From positions 1-44,370 of the forward strand of contig NZ_JNKU01000022.1 of the NCBI RefSeq assembly GCF_000702165.1: a DNA stretch of 44,370 bases. The letters are read 5' to 3'. The notes beneath the pieces are model-generated. The model was given only the letters and a program-made list of their open reading frames with translations. It was not told the origin of the DNA and did not search any database. This document shows, piece by piece, positions 31,791-40,148 of this stretch. The position numbers and the translations under genes are program-made. Positions within the stretch are counted from its first letter, which is position 1, and the number at the start of each line of letters is the position of its first letter. Source of the DNA: Sharpea azabuensis DSM 18934. Its GTDB lineage: Bacteria > Bacillota_I > Bacilli_A > Erysipelotrichales > Coprobacillaceae.

Positions 31791-34700
31791 ATGTCTGAAG
31801 TAGATTTAAGCTATCTAGAGAATCCTGAGGTCTTTGCCATCAATGTTCTCAAACCAACAAGTAGTCATAAGCACTATCGTCATTATGAAGACTTAAAAAA
31901 TCATCAAGAGAGTTTTAAGCAATCGCTGAACGGCGAATGGCTTTTTAGCTATGCACCAAATCCAGATATGCGAAATAAAACTTTCTATAAAGCAGAAAAT
32001 GTCGATTATCATGATTTTAAGACAATTAAGGTCCCTGGTCATATTGAAATGCAGGGCTATGGACAAATGCAGTATATTAATACGCTCTATCCATGGGATG
32101 GCCATGAATATTTAAGACCTCCCTATGTCAGCAAGACGGATAATCCAGTTGGAAGCTATATTTGTAATTTTTCTATTAAGCCTAGTTTAGCTAATAAACA
32201 TATCATTCTGCGCTTTGAAGGTGTTGAGAGTGCTATGAATGTCTATTTAAATGGACATTTTGTAGGCTATAGTGAAGACTCTTTTACACCTAGTTCGTTC
32301 GATATAACACCCTATATCCTTTCTGGCACTAATAAACTTGCCGTGGAAGTCTTTAAGCATTGTTCGGGAAGCTGGCTAGAAGATCAGGATATGTGGCGGT
32401 TCTTTGGCATTTTTAGAGAAGTTGCTTTATATGGCCTACCTGATTGTTATATTGAAGATGTCCATGTGACAACACCCTTAAGTGACATGTATCAAAAGGC
32501 TAAGGTCAATGTTGCATTAAGGATGGTTGGTAAAGACTTTCATTTTAAGGCAAAATTGATGGAGGATGAAGATGTGGTTGCATCTTATGAAGGATGTGAT
32601 ACAACTTTCTCTTTTGATTTAGATAATCCACACTTATGGAGCAGTGAAGACCCTTATCTCTATCAGCTGGTTATTGAAGTTTATAATCAAAACGAATGCT
32701 TAGAAATTGTACCAGTCAATGTTGGTATCAGGGAGTTTGTGATGCGTGATGGCATCATGCAGCTCAATGGAAAGCGAATTGTATTTAGAGGTGTTAACCG
32801 TCATGAATTTAGCTGTGATAATGGGCGTGTTATTTCCCATGAGGAAATGCTTTATGATATTCGTTTCATGAAACAACATAATATTAATGCTGTACGTACG
32901 TCTCATTATCCTAATGTCAATGAATGGTATGACTTATGTGATCAGTATGGTATTTACTTAATTGACGAAACAAATATGGAATCCCATGGATCATGGCAGA
33001 AACTTGGTCAGTTAGAACCAAGCTGGAATATACCTGGCAATCTTAAAGAATGGCAGGAATGTGTCCTTGCTCGTGCTAAAAGTATGTTGGAGCGTGATAA
33101 GAATCATCCAAGTGTTCTTATTTATAGTTGTGGCAATGAAAGCTATGCGGGCGAGGATATTGTCAATATGGCCAACTATTTTAGAGCGACGGATCCTACA
33201 CGCCTTGTTCACTATGAAGGCTGCACTTGGAATAGAGACTATAGTGAGGCAACGGATATGGAAAGCAGGATGTATGCCAAAGCCAAAGACATAGCAGACT
33301 ATCTTCAAAATGCGCCAAAGAAGCCTTATATCAGCTGTGAATATATGCATGCCATGGGCAATAGCTTAGGAGGCATGGAGAAATATATCGAACTAGAAGA
33401 TCAATATGAGAAATATCAAGGTGGATTTATCTGGGATTATATTGATCAGGCAATTAGCCATACGAATGATTTTGGTGAAAAGGTTTTAGGATATGGGGGA
33501 GACTTTGATGACCGCAATACGGATTATAACTTCTGTGGCGATGGGATTGTCTTTGCGAATCGCATGCCATCTCCTAAAGCAGATGAAGTCAAATACCAAT
33601 ATCAGGATATCATCTTGAAGGTTGATGAATCAGGGGTATCTATTCGTTCCAAACGTCTTTTCAAAGACACATCTGATCTCATTTTCAAATACCAGGCAAC
33701 ACAGGGAAAAGAAGTCATCAGGGAAGGAGCATTTGAAGCCATCGTCAAGCCGCAAGAAGAAATCCATGTCCCAATTGATTTTGGAACATTCCATCCTGGT
33801 GAAGTCATTCTCACGGTTAGTGCGCATCTAAAAGAACAATGCTTATGGGCAGATCAGGGATTTGAAGTCGCATTTGGACAGTGTGTCTTAGGCCGTTATA
33901 ATGATATGCCTTATGTTGAAGAACCACTTGTGGTGATACCTGGAGATGGTGATTTAGGCGTTAAATGTCAAGACTTTGAAGTTCTCTTCTCACAAGAAGG
34001 CTTATCTTCACTTAAATATCGCAATAAGGAATATATGATCCGTGGACCACGTCCTGTCTTTATGCGTGCTACAACGGATAATGAAAGAGGATATGCCCAT
34101 CATTTTACAAGTAATGTCTGGAATGGAGCTTCTAATGCGCAGGCGCTAACGAATATGAACTATCATATTGCAGAAGACTTGCATGAAGTAAGCATTACAT
34201 ATGAATATACTGTTTTATTACAGCCAAGAGTTCGTGTTGAACTGACTTATTATGTACGCTCACCTGGTATTGTTAGAGTGAAATATCATTACTATGGACA
34301 GCCTCATTTACCTGAAGTTCCACTTTTTGGCACACTCTTTACTTTAAGCCACAAGCTCGATCATTTCAGCTATCTAGGGCGAGGACCACATGAAAACTAT
34401 GTTGATCGTAAGAAGGGCAGCCGTATCGGTTTCTTTGAATCAACAGTTAAAGACAATCTTACGCCATATCTCAAGCCACAAGCTTGTGGGAACCGTACGG
34501 ATGTGCGGGAAGTCACATTGCTCGATCATGATGAGGAAGGCTTGCGTTTTACGATGGTTGATGCACCTTTCGAATTCACAGCTCTGCCATTTAGCTGGCA
34601 GATGATTGATGCCACCTTGCATCAATATGAATTGCCAGAAAGAAGCTACTATACCTACCTGACAATCATGAATAAACAGATGGGTGTTGGTGGTGATGAT

Positions 34701-34799
34701 AGCTGGGGTGCCCCAGTGCTTGATGAATATTGTCTAAAAGCTGAAGATGATCAGGAATATATATTTGATATCATGCCGATTCATCAAGAAAAAGATTAA
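31791..34799 (+). CDS. lacZ: Beta-galactosidase, glycoside hydrolase family 2 (LacZ type)
   Basis: A 1002-residue GH2 enzyme with the complete LacZ domain set: sugar-binding jelly roll (DQDMWRFFGIFREV), immunoglobulin-like domains, TIM barrel, and C-terminal beta-sandwich (YLGRGPHENYVDRKKGSRIG). The acid/base is Glu450 in YSCGNESY and the nucleophile is Glu517 in SCEYMHAMGNS. No signal peptide is present, so it is cytoplasmic and needs imported lactose or other beta-galactosides; no permease or regulator gene is adjacent. ATG 31791 follows GGGAGGAAG; the in-frame start at 31764 lies before the ribosome site. A cre overlaps its promoter. Confidence 0.95.
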   Translation: MSEVDLSYLENPEVFAINVLKPTSSHKHYRHYEDLKNHQESFKQSLNGEWLFSYAPNPDMRNKTFYKAENVDYHDFKTIKVPGHIEMQGYGQMQYINTLYPWDGHEYLRPPYVSKTDNPVGSYICNFSIKPSLANKHIILRFEGVESAMNVYLNGHFVGYSEDSFTPSSFDITPYILSGTNKLAVEVFKHCSGSWLEDQDMWRFFGIFREVALYGLPDCYIEDVHVTTPLSDMYQKAKVNVALRMVGKDFHFKAKLMEDEDVVASYEGCDTTFSFDLDNPHLWSSEDPYLYQLVIEVYNQNECLEIVPVNVGIREFVMRDGIMQLNGKRIVFRGVNRHEFSCDNGRVISHEEMLYDIRFMKQHNINAVRTSHYPNVNEWYDLCDQYGIYLIDETNMESHGSWQKLGQLEPSWNIPGNLKEWQECVLARAKSMLERDKNHPSVLIYSCGNESYAGEDIVNMANYFRATDPTRLVHYEGCTWNRDYSEATDMESRMYAKAKDIADYLQNAPKKPYISCEYMHAMGNSLGGMEKYIELEDQYEKYQGGFIWDYIDQAISHTNDFGEKVLGYGGDFDDRNTDYNFCGDGIVFANRMPSPKADEVKYQYQDIILKVDESGVSIRSKRLFKDTSDLIFKYQATQGKEVIREGAFEAIVKPQEEIHVPIDFGTFHPGEVILTVSAHLKEQCLWADQGFEVAFGQCVLGRYNDMPYVEEPLVVIPGDGDLGVKCQDFEVLFSQEGLSSLKYRNKEYMIRGPRPVFMRATTDNERGYAHHFTSNVWNGASNAQALTNMNYHIAEDLHEVSITYEYTVLLQPRVRVELTYYVRSPGIVRVKYHYYGQPHLPEVPLFGTLFTLSHKLDHFSYLGRGPHENYVDRKKGSRIGFFESTVKDNLTPYLKPQACGNRTDVREVTLLDHDEEGLRFTMVDAPFEFTALPFSWQMIDATLHQYELPERSYYTYLTIMNKQMGVGGDDSWGAPVLDEYCLKAEDDQEYIFDIMPIHQEKD

Positions 34800-34825
34800 G
34801 TGTTAAGTAAAAATACTTGACACTT
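34798..34825. promoter_or_regulatory. 12-bp inverted repeat over the rpsP -35 box
   Basis: AAGTGTTAAGTA (34798-34809) pairs with TACTTGACACTT (34814-34825) around AAAA, with a single T-G mismatch. It starts inside the lacZ stop codon and covers the rpsP -35 hexamer. It may be a weak lacZ terminator (only a poor T run follows), an operator, or both. Confidence 0.6.
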
Positions 34826-34844
34826 GTCTTTCTTATGTTATACT
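34817..34844 (+). promoter_or_regulatory. rpsP operon promoter
   Basis: TTGACA (34817-34822), 16 bases, TATACT (34839-34844), close to consensus. Confidence 0.9.
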
Positions 34845-34873
34845 TGGAATGCAACTTAAAGGAGGATATACAC

Positions 34874-35143
34874 ATGGCTGTTAAAATTAGATTAAAAAGA
34901 ATGGGCGCTAAGAAGGCTCCTTTCTATAGAATTGTAGCTGCTGATTCAAGAGCACCAAGAGATGGTCGTTTCATTGCTCAGTTAGGTACATATGATCCAA
35001 GACAGAATCCAGCAAAAGTGACATTAAATAAGGAAGAAGTTTTAAACTGGTTATCAAAAGGTGCTCAGCCTTCAGATACAGTAAAGAACATCCTTTCTAA
35101 AGAAGGCGTCATGAAGGCATTCGCAGATTCAAAGAAGGCTTAG
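34874..35143 (+). CDS. rpsP: 30S ribosomal protein S16
   Basis: An 89-residue S16 beginning [20 protein letters not shown] and continuing [14 protein letters not shown]. The ATG at 34874 follows GGAGGATATACAC and gives the normal family start; longer in-frame starts would include promoter sequence. It opens the rpsP-khpA operon; khpA begins three bases after its stop. Confidence 0.97.
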   Translation: MAVKIRLKRMGAKKAPFYRIVAADSRAPRDGRFIAQLGTYDPRQNPAKVTLNKEEVLNWLSKGAQPSDTVKNILSKEGVMKAFADSKKA

Positions 35144-35146
35144 CCT

Positions 35147-35401
35147 ATGGATTACGTTAAGACATTACATGATATCGCTGTAGAATTAGTTCACAATAAG
35201 GATCGTTTAGAGGTAAGAGAAATGCCTTCACTTGATGAAGATACATTAACTCTTGTTGTCTATGCTGATCATGAAGATATTGCGAGACTCATTGGCAGAC
35301 ACGGTATTATGGCGAATTCCATTAGAAGATTAATGAGTGTGCCAAGCCGTATGAACAATAAGCGTTTAGATATCAAGTTTGAATCTTATGGTGAAGAATA
35401 A
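35147..35401 (+). CDS. khpA: KH-domain RNA-binding protein KhpA (YlqC)
   Basis: An 84-residue single type II KH domain with DHEDIARLIGRHGIMANSIRRL, where the GxxG loop reads GRHG. KhpA forms a complex with KhpB (Jag) and affects cell size, division and RNA metabolism in streptococci and other Bacillota. rpsP-khpA-rimM-trmD is the usual order. It is followed at once by a hairpin that could reduce read-through to rimM. Confidence 0.94.
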   Translation: MDYVKTLHDIAVELVHNKDRLEVREMPSLDEDTLTLVVYADHEDIARLIGRHGIMANSIRRLMSVPSRMNNKRLDIKFESYGEE

Positions 35402-35402
35402 G

Positions 35403-35426
35403 GGATGTCGCTGACATCTCTTTTTT
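35403..35426 (+). terminator. Terminator or attenuator between khpA and rimM
   Basis: GATGTC (35404-35409) pairs with GACATC (35413-35418) around GCT, then TCTTTTTT. No promoter is obvious before rimM, so some read-through is probably needed for its expression. Confidence 0.8.
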
Positions 35427-35438
35427 ATTGAGGTGGAT

Positions 35439-35945
35439 ATGGAAAAGGTTAGAGTAGGTAAGATTGTGAATACATTTGGCATCCGTGGTGAATTGAAAGT
35501 GGATGCTTATACAGATTTTCCTGATGAAAGATTTCAGGTTGGAAATAGTCTCTTTGTACGTTTTCATAATGAAGATGTTGAATTGGAAATTAGCCGTCAT
35601 CGTGTTCATAAGGGCTATGATTTGATTACTTTTAAGGATTTGGAAAATATTAATTTTGTGGAACAGTATAAGGGCTGTTTTCTCTATGCCTATCGTGATG
35701 AAAGCTTATTGGATGAAGATGAACATTATGTTTCTGATTATATTGGCTGTATGGTTTATAACTATGGCAAGGAAATTGGTAAGGTTGTAGATCTAAAGGA
35801 TAATACATATCAGGATATCTTTGTTGTTGATTACAATGGCAAACAGGTTCTTATTCCTAAGGTGGATGCGTTTGTCAAGAATGTTGATATTGATCAGAAA
35901 CGTATTGATGTGGAATTGATTGCGGGGTTTATTGATGAAGATTGA
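35439..35945 (+). CDS. rimM: 16S rRNA processing protein RimM
   Basis: A protein of 168 residues with the RimM N-terminal barrel (VRVGKIVNTFGIRGELKVDAYTDFP) and a C-terminal PRC domain (VVDLKDNTYQDIFVVDY, VLIPKVDAFV). It assists maturation of the 30S head and binds S19. ATG 35439 has GAGG five bases before it; a GTG at 35433 is a less likely start. Its end overlaps trmD by 11 bases. Confidence 0.95.
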   Translation: MEKVRVGKIVNTFGIRGELKVDAYTDFPDERFQVGNSLFVRFHNEDVELEISRHRVHKGYDLITFKDLENINFVEQYKGCFLYAYRDESLLDEDEHYVSDYIGCMVYNYGKEIGKVVDLKDNTYQDIFVVDYNGKQVLIPKVDAFVKNVDIDQKRIDVELIAGFIDED

Positions 35946-36654
35946 TATTCTGTCACTCTTTCCTGAAATGTTTGAAGGCTTCTTACATACTTCAATCATT
36001 AAGCGTGCCATCGATAAGGGTGTTGTTGAAATTGAAATCCATAACTTTCGAGATTTTGCCTTGGATAAGCATAAAAGTGTGGATGATACACCTTATGGAG
36101 GGGGAGCCGGCATGGTCCTTAAATGTCAGCCACTATTGGATTGCTTAAAAACTGTTGTGACAAAGGACTCATTAGTCATTCTTATGTCACCTCAGGGAAT
36201 GCGACATACACAGCACTATGCAGAAAAGCTTTCATTAGAAAAGCATCTGGTGATTATTTGCGGTCATTATGAAGGTTTTGATGAACGTATTAGAGATTAT
36301 GTTGATGTTGAGTTATCGATTGGTGATTATGTGCTAACGGGTGGTGAGCTTGGCAGTATGGTTGTGGCTGATAGCGTGGTGCGTTTACTCGAAGGGGCAA
36401 TAAGAGAAAGCAGTCATGAAGACGATTCTTTTACCAACGACTTATTAGAATATCCACAATATACAAAGCCTGCTGAATATGAAGGCAGTCGTGTTCCTGA
36501 TGTCTTATTAAGTGGTCATCATGAAAATATCCGTAAATGGCGCCTTTATCAGTCGCTATTAAAAACAAAACGTAAACGCCCGGATTTATTAGAAAAACAC
36601 CAGTTTACAAAAGAAGAAGCAGAAATGATGCGTGAAATCAATAAAAATGATTGA
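35935..36654 (+). CDS. trmD: tRNA (guanine-N1)-methyltransferase TrmD
   Basis: A protein of 239 residues beginning MKIDILSLFPEMFEGFL, with the SPOUT trefoil-knot signature seen as SPQGMRHTQ, ICGHYEGFDERI and SIGDYVLTGGELG, and conserved VPDVLLSGHH. It methylates G37 of tRNAs reading CNN codons with S-adenosylmethionine, preventing frameshifts. The start overlaps the rimM end, the conserved arrangement. rplS follows after a leader with its own -10 element. Confidence 0.97.
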   Translation: MKIDILSLFPEMFEGFLHTSIIKRAIDKGVVEIEIHNFRDFALDKHKSVDDTPYGGGAGMVLKCQPLLDCLKTVVTKDSLVILMSPQGMRHTQHYAEKLSLEKHLVIICGHYEGFDERIRDYVDVELSIGDYVLTGGELGSMVVADSVVRLLEGAIRESSHEDDSFTNDLLEYPQYTKPAEYEGSRVPDVLLSGHHENIRKWRLYQSLLKTKRKRPDLLEKHQFTKEEAEMMREINKND

Positions 36655-36670
36655 TTAAAGTATCAAATAG

Positions 36671-36679
36671 TGCTATTAT
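36671..36679 (+). promoter_or_regulatory. Extended -10 promoter of rplS
   Basis: TGC followed by TATTAT (36674-36679), 17 bases after the trmD stop codon. Confidence 0.5.
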
Positions 36680-36684
36680 ATCAC

Positions 36685-36764
36685 AGTCGTAAAGACGCAG
36701 GAGCTCCGCTGGTTATATACGAATGAGCTTTGAAGACATTATATCTATAGGAGGAAGCATAATT
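36685..36764 (+). ncRNA. Candidate L19 leader (rplS mRNA leader)
   Basis: About 80 nt precede rplS. They include CGTAAAGACG and the compact stem CAG-GAGCTCCG-CTG around 36698-36711, before AGGAGG at 36749. Bacillota commonly have an L19-binding leader just before rplS. Position and size fit; I did not verify the consensus structure. Confidence 0.5.
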
Positions 36765-37118
36765 ATGAATATGCAGTTAGTTGACGAAATTACAAAGAGT
36801 CAGTTAAGAAATGACGTTCCTACTTTTAAGCCAGGTGATACTTTAAAAGTATACGTTAAGATTCAGGAAGGTAATAAGACACGTTTACAGTTATTTGAAG
36901 GTGTCTGCATTGCTAGAAAAGGTAAAGGCATTGGTGAAACTTTCACAGTTAGAAAGATTTCTTACCAGGTAGGTGTTGAAAGAGTATTCCCTATTCATTC
37001 ACCAATTATCGATCATATCGAAGTAGCTAAAATCGGTAAAGTACGTCGTGCTAAATTACACTACTTACGTGGTTTATCTGGTAAAGCTGCTAGAATTAAA
37101 GAAATTCGTCAGGACTAA
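36765..37118 (+). CDS. rplS: 50S ribosomal protein L19
   Basis: A 117-residue L19 with [41 protein letters not shown] and [14 protein letters not shown], ending [20 protein letters not shown]. It lies at the 30S-50S interface. ATG 36765 has AGGAGG at a good distance; a longer in-frame start at 36723 would run through the leader. Confidence 0.97.
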   Translation: MNMQLVDEITKSQLRNDVPTFKPGDTLKVYVKIQEGNKTRLQLFEGVCIARKGKGIGETFTVRKISYQVGVERVFPIHSPIIDHIEVAKIGKVRRAKLHYLRGLSGKAARIKEIRQD

Positions 37119-37125
37119 AAAGAGT

Positions 37126-37154
37126 GAATGGAGCTTGCCTCCATTCCTTTTTTT
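37126..37154 (+). terminator. Intrinsic terminator of rplS
   Basis: GAATGGAG (37126-37133) pairs with CTCCATTC (37139-37146) around CTTGC, then CTTTTTTT. Confidence 0.94.
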
Positions 37155-37169
37155 CTAGGGGGAATGTAT

Positions 37170-37658
37170 ATGAAAAAATATAAGAATGTTGTATTGTTTT
37201 TATTGATTGTCCTAGTATTCTCTCTAACGATTAGAATCAATACCTTACCCGTATTGGTCGATGGACGTTCGATGGAACCAACACTTTATGATCATGACTT
37301 CTTTTTAAGCAATAGAAACTCCATCAAGTCTTTGAAGCGATTTGATATCGTTGTTGCCTATAGTCACCAGCTTAATGAAAATATTGTCAAGCGCGTTATT
37401 GGCATGCCCTTTGACAAGATGGAATATCGAGATAATAAGCTTTATATTAATGGACAATATATCAAGGAACCCTTTTTACAAGATAGTATGACAAATGATT
37501 TCACAATCACTTTAAAAAAGAATCAGTATTTCTTGATGGGAGATAATCGACTCCATTCCACCGACTCGCGTGAACTTGGTCCTTTTTCACTGCAGGATAT
37601 TAGTAGCCGGGATGGTGTAGTTGTCTTTCCATTGAGTCATTTTAAGAAAATACAATAG
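37170..37658 (+). CDS. lepB: Type I signal peptidase
   Basis: A 162-residue, single-anchor signal peptidase of Gram-positive type. An N-terminal membrane segment (about residues 5-24) is followed by the catalytic serine box DGRSMEPTL (Ser34), the lysine box NIVKRVIGMP (Lys74) and MGDNRLHSTDSRELGP. It cleaves signal peptides of exported proteins on the outer face of the membrane. ATG 37170 is favoured by TAGGGGGA; ATG 37164 is the alternative. It follows the strong rplS terminator with no clear promoter and sits nine bases before rbgA. Confidence 0.95.
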   Translation: MKKYKNVVLFLLIVLVFSLTIRINTLPVLVDGRSMEPTLYDHDFFLSNRNSIKSLKRFDIVVAYSHQLNENIVKRVIGMPFDKMEYRDNKLYINGQYIKEPFLQDSMTNDFTITLKKNQYFLMGDNRLHSTDSRELGPFSLQDISSRDGVVVFPLSHFKKIQ

Positions 37659-37667
37659 GAGGATATG

Positions 37668-38525
37668 ATGGCACAATTACAATGGTATCCTGGGCATATG
37701 GCAAAAGCTCAGCGGGAAATTGAAGGGCGTATAAAGCTTGTTGATATGGTTATTGAACTTGTTGATGCAAGAGCACCTTTCTCTTCACGTAATCATACAT
37801 TTGATCGACTCTTAAAGAATAAACCCCGTCTTGTTATAATGACCAAGAAGGATTTAGCTGATCAGGCGTGTACGAATGCCTGGATAAAAAAATTTGAAGA
37901 ACGTGGCTATAAGGCGATGGCCATTGATTTAAAGCACTTTAAAGATACAAATAAAATCATTAATTATTGTCTTGAAATCTTAAAAGAACAACGCGAAAAA
38001 GAAGCACGCAAAGGACTCAAGCCAAGAGCCATCAGAGCGATGATTGTGGGGGTGCCTAATGTTGGCAAATCAACTTTGATCAATGCCCTGGCAAAGCGCA
38101 AGGCAACAGTTACTGGCAATAAGCCTGGGGTTACGAAAGCCCAACAGATTATTCGTGTAAATAAGGATTTTGAGCTCTTTGATACTCCGGGTGTTCTTCC
38201 ACCAAAGTATGATGATCTTGAAATAGCGCGAAATGTTGCCCTGATTGGCTCAATCAAGCGTGATATCCTGCCTCTTGATGAGCTCTTTATTTATGCTTTA
38301 GGCTATCTCAATAAGAATTATCCTGATGCCTTAAAAGGGCGCTATGATCTTGTTTTCAATGAGGATGAAGATTGGGTTCTTGATGCCTATGCACAAATCG
38401 CAAAGATTCGCCATTTACCCTTATTGAAGGGGGAAATTGACTATGAACGAGTTCAGGATGTCTTTTTCAAGGATTTAAGTGATGGCGTGTTTGGTGGCAT
38501 TACATGGGAGAAAGCCGATGTGTGA
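37668..38525 (+). CDS. rbgA: Ribosome biogenesis GTPase RbgA (YlqF)
   Basis: A circularly permuted GTPase of 285 residues. Order of motifs: G4 MTKKDLAD, then G1 GVPNVGKSTLINAL, G2 near GVTKAQQ and G3 DTPGVLPP, confirming the permutation. It begins MAQLQWYPGHMAKAQREI. RbgA is needed for late maturation of the 50S subunit in Bacillus. ATG 37668 is better spaced from AGGAGG (37657-37662) than ATG 37665. The rnhB start overlaps its end by eight bases. Confidence 0.96.
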   Translation: MAQLQWYPGHMAKAQREIEGRIKLVDMVIELVDARAPFSSRNHTFDRLLKNKPRLVIMTKKDLADQACTNAWIKKFEERGYKAMAIDLKHFKDTNKIINYCLEILKEQREKEARKGLKPRAIRAMIVGVPNVGKSTLINALAKRKATVTGNKPGVTKAQQIIRVNKDFELFDTPGVLPPKYDDLEIARNVALIGSIKRDILPLDELFIYALGYLNKNYPDALKGRYDLVFNEDEDWVLDAYAQIAKIRHLPLLKGEIDYERVQDVFFKDLSDGVFGGITWEKADV

Positions 38526-39153
38526 GAGATTACAATTTGAAAATGAAGCTTACATGAAAGGCTATCATACCATTATCGGTTTAGATGAAGCTGGGCGCGG
38601 ACCAATGGCAGGTCCATTAGTTGTTGGTGGTGTGATCTTTCCAAAAGATTTCTATGATGAACGGATTAATGACAGTAAGAAATTGTCTGAAAAGAAACGT
38701 GAATTGCTTTATGATTTTATTGTTGAAAATGCTTTGGCGTTTGACATTGAAATTATCTCGGTTGAAGAGGTTGATGAACTGAATGTCTATGAAGCAAGCC
38801 GGACGGGAATGCGTCGTATTATTGACCGCATTAGCGTCAAGCCTGATTTCGCCTTGACTGATGCCATGCCTCTAGGTGAGGGGGCTATTGATCATCTATC
38901 CATAATCAAAGGTGATGCAAAAAGTATGTCGATTGGTGGCGCAAGCATTCTGGCTAAAGTCACAAGAGACAGGATCATGAAAGAATATGGCAAGCTCTAT
39001 CCTGGATATGGCTTTGAAAAAAATAAGGGCTATGTCACAAAAGCACATAAAGAAGCATTGGAAAAATATGGTGTTTGTCCTATTCATCGTCGTTCTTTTA
39101 AACCTGTTAGGGATGTGCTAAATAAACAATTATCAATCTTTGATGATGAATGA
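38518..39153 (+). CDS. rnhB: Ribonuclease HII
   Basis: A protein of 211 residues with the RNase HII active site: DEAGRGPMAGPLVVG (Asp-Glu), further acidic residues in INDSKKLSEKKRE and LTDAMPLG, and the SIGGASILAKVTRDR segment. It removes single ribonucleotides and RNA primers from DNA. The start ATG 38518 lies inside the end of rbgA with GGGAGA upstream. rbgA-rnhB is the conserved order. Confidence 0.96.
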   Translation: MCERLQFENEAYMKGYHTIIGLDEAGRGPMAGPLVVGGVIFPKDFYDERINDSKKLSEKKRELLYDFIVENALAFDIEIISVEEVDELNVYEASRTGMRRIIDRISVKPDFALTDAMPLGEGAIDHLSIIKGDAKSMSIGGASILAKVTRDRIMKEYGKLYPGYGFEKNKGYVTKAHKEALEKYGVCPIHRRSFKPVRDVLNKQLSIFDDE

Positions 39154-39208
39154 TATTGAAAAAGTTATCAATTATGTTAAGGTAATATTGTTTTAAGGGA
39201 GAATGGGT

Positions 39209-40054
39209 ATGCTTAAATATTTAATAAGTATTTTATTTGGTATTGTTGAAGGGATTACGGAATGGCTTCCAATCAGTTCAACCGGCCACATGATTCTATT
39301 GAATCAGTTTATTTCACTTGAAAAATTGACTTCACCTCAATTCTACAGCATGTATGAAGTCGTCATTCAGCTTGGGGCAATCTTAGCTGTTGTTGTCATT
39401 TTCTGGAAGCAGATTTGGCCTTTTAGAAATGATTCAAAAGAAACAGGCTATAAGCGTTATGTCAATATGGACATTATTGATCTTTGGTTAAAGATTCTTC
39501 TAGCTTGTGTTCCTGCTGCTATTATTGGTATTTTATTTGATGACTGGATTGATGCTCATCTCTATAATTATTGGGTTGTAGCCATTGCTTTAATTGTCTT
39601 TGGTGTTGGCTTCATCATTATTGAAAATAAAAATAAAGATTTAAGTCCAAAAATTCATTCATTAAAGACATTAAATGGCAAGACAGCCTTACTTATTGGT
39701 GTTTTCCAGGTTATTGCAGCAGTATTCCCAGGAACTTCACGTTCTGGTGCAACAATCCTAGGTGGATTAATGCTTGGCGTTAGCCGTACGGTAGCTGCAG
39801 AATTCACATTCTTTTTAGCAATTCCTGTCATGTTTGGGGCAAGCTTGCTGAAGATTGCAAAATTTGGCTTAGCCTTTACATCTACAGAAATTATGGTCTT
39901 GCTTGTTGGCTGTATTGTTGCATTTGTGACAAGCATGATCGTTATTAAGTTCTTAATGGGATACATCAAGAAGCATGATTTCAAGGTTTTTGGCTGGTAT
40001 CGTATTGTTTTAGGACTGATTGTTCTAATTTATGGTATTGTCACAACACTTTAA
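39209..40054 (+). CDS. uppP: Undecaprenyl-diphosphatase UppP (BacA type)
   Basis: An integral membrane enzyme of 281 residues with the two active-site signatures EGITEWLPISSTGHMIL near the N-terminus and PGTSRSGATILGG in the middle, and about eight hydrophobic segments. It recycles the lipid carrier for cell-wall synthesis and gives bacitracin tolerance. ATG 39209 is seven bases after AAGGGAG; ATG 39203 is too close. I see no clear promoter in the 55-base gap after rnhB. Confidence 0.96.
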   Translation: MLKYLISILFGIVEGITEWLPISSTGHMILLNQFISLEKLTSPQFYSMYEVVIQLGAILAVVVIFWKQIWPFRNDSKETGYKRYVNMDIIDLWLKILLACVPAAIIGILFDDWIDAHLYNYWVVAIALIVFGVGFIIIENKNKDLSPKIHSLKTLNGKTALLIGVFQVIAAVFPGTSRSGATILGGLMLGVSRTVAAEFTFFLAIPVMFGASLLKIAKFGLAFTSTEIMVLLVGCIVAFVTSMIVIKFLMGYIKKHDFKVFGWYRIVLGLIVLIYGIVTTL

Positions 40055-40079
40055 ACATCTCTAATTGAGATGTTTTTTT
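40054..40079 (+). terminator. Intrinsic terminator of uppP
   Basis: AACATCTC (40054-40061) pairs with GAGATGTT (40067-40074), then a long T run. It begins at the last base of the uppP stop codon. Confidence 0.93.
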
Positions 40080-40105
40080 ATTTTTTTCTTTTTTAGGTGA
40101 GAAAA

Positions 40106-40126
40106 ATGCCTTTTATTTACGAATAA
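40106..40126 (+). CDS. Candidate six-codon leader peptide (micro-ORF)
   Basis: ATG CCT TTT ATT TAC GAA TAA encodes MPFIYE and is preceded by AGGTGA (40095-40100) five bases upstream. It ends seven bases before the AGGAGGTG of the next gene. Its second half forms a small hairpin, TTTATT-TACG-AATAAA (40112-40127). It may be a translational control element, or chance. Confidence 0.3.
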   Translation: MPFIYE

Positions 40127-40148
40127 ATAAATAGGAGGTGTTTTTTAA

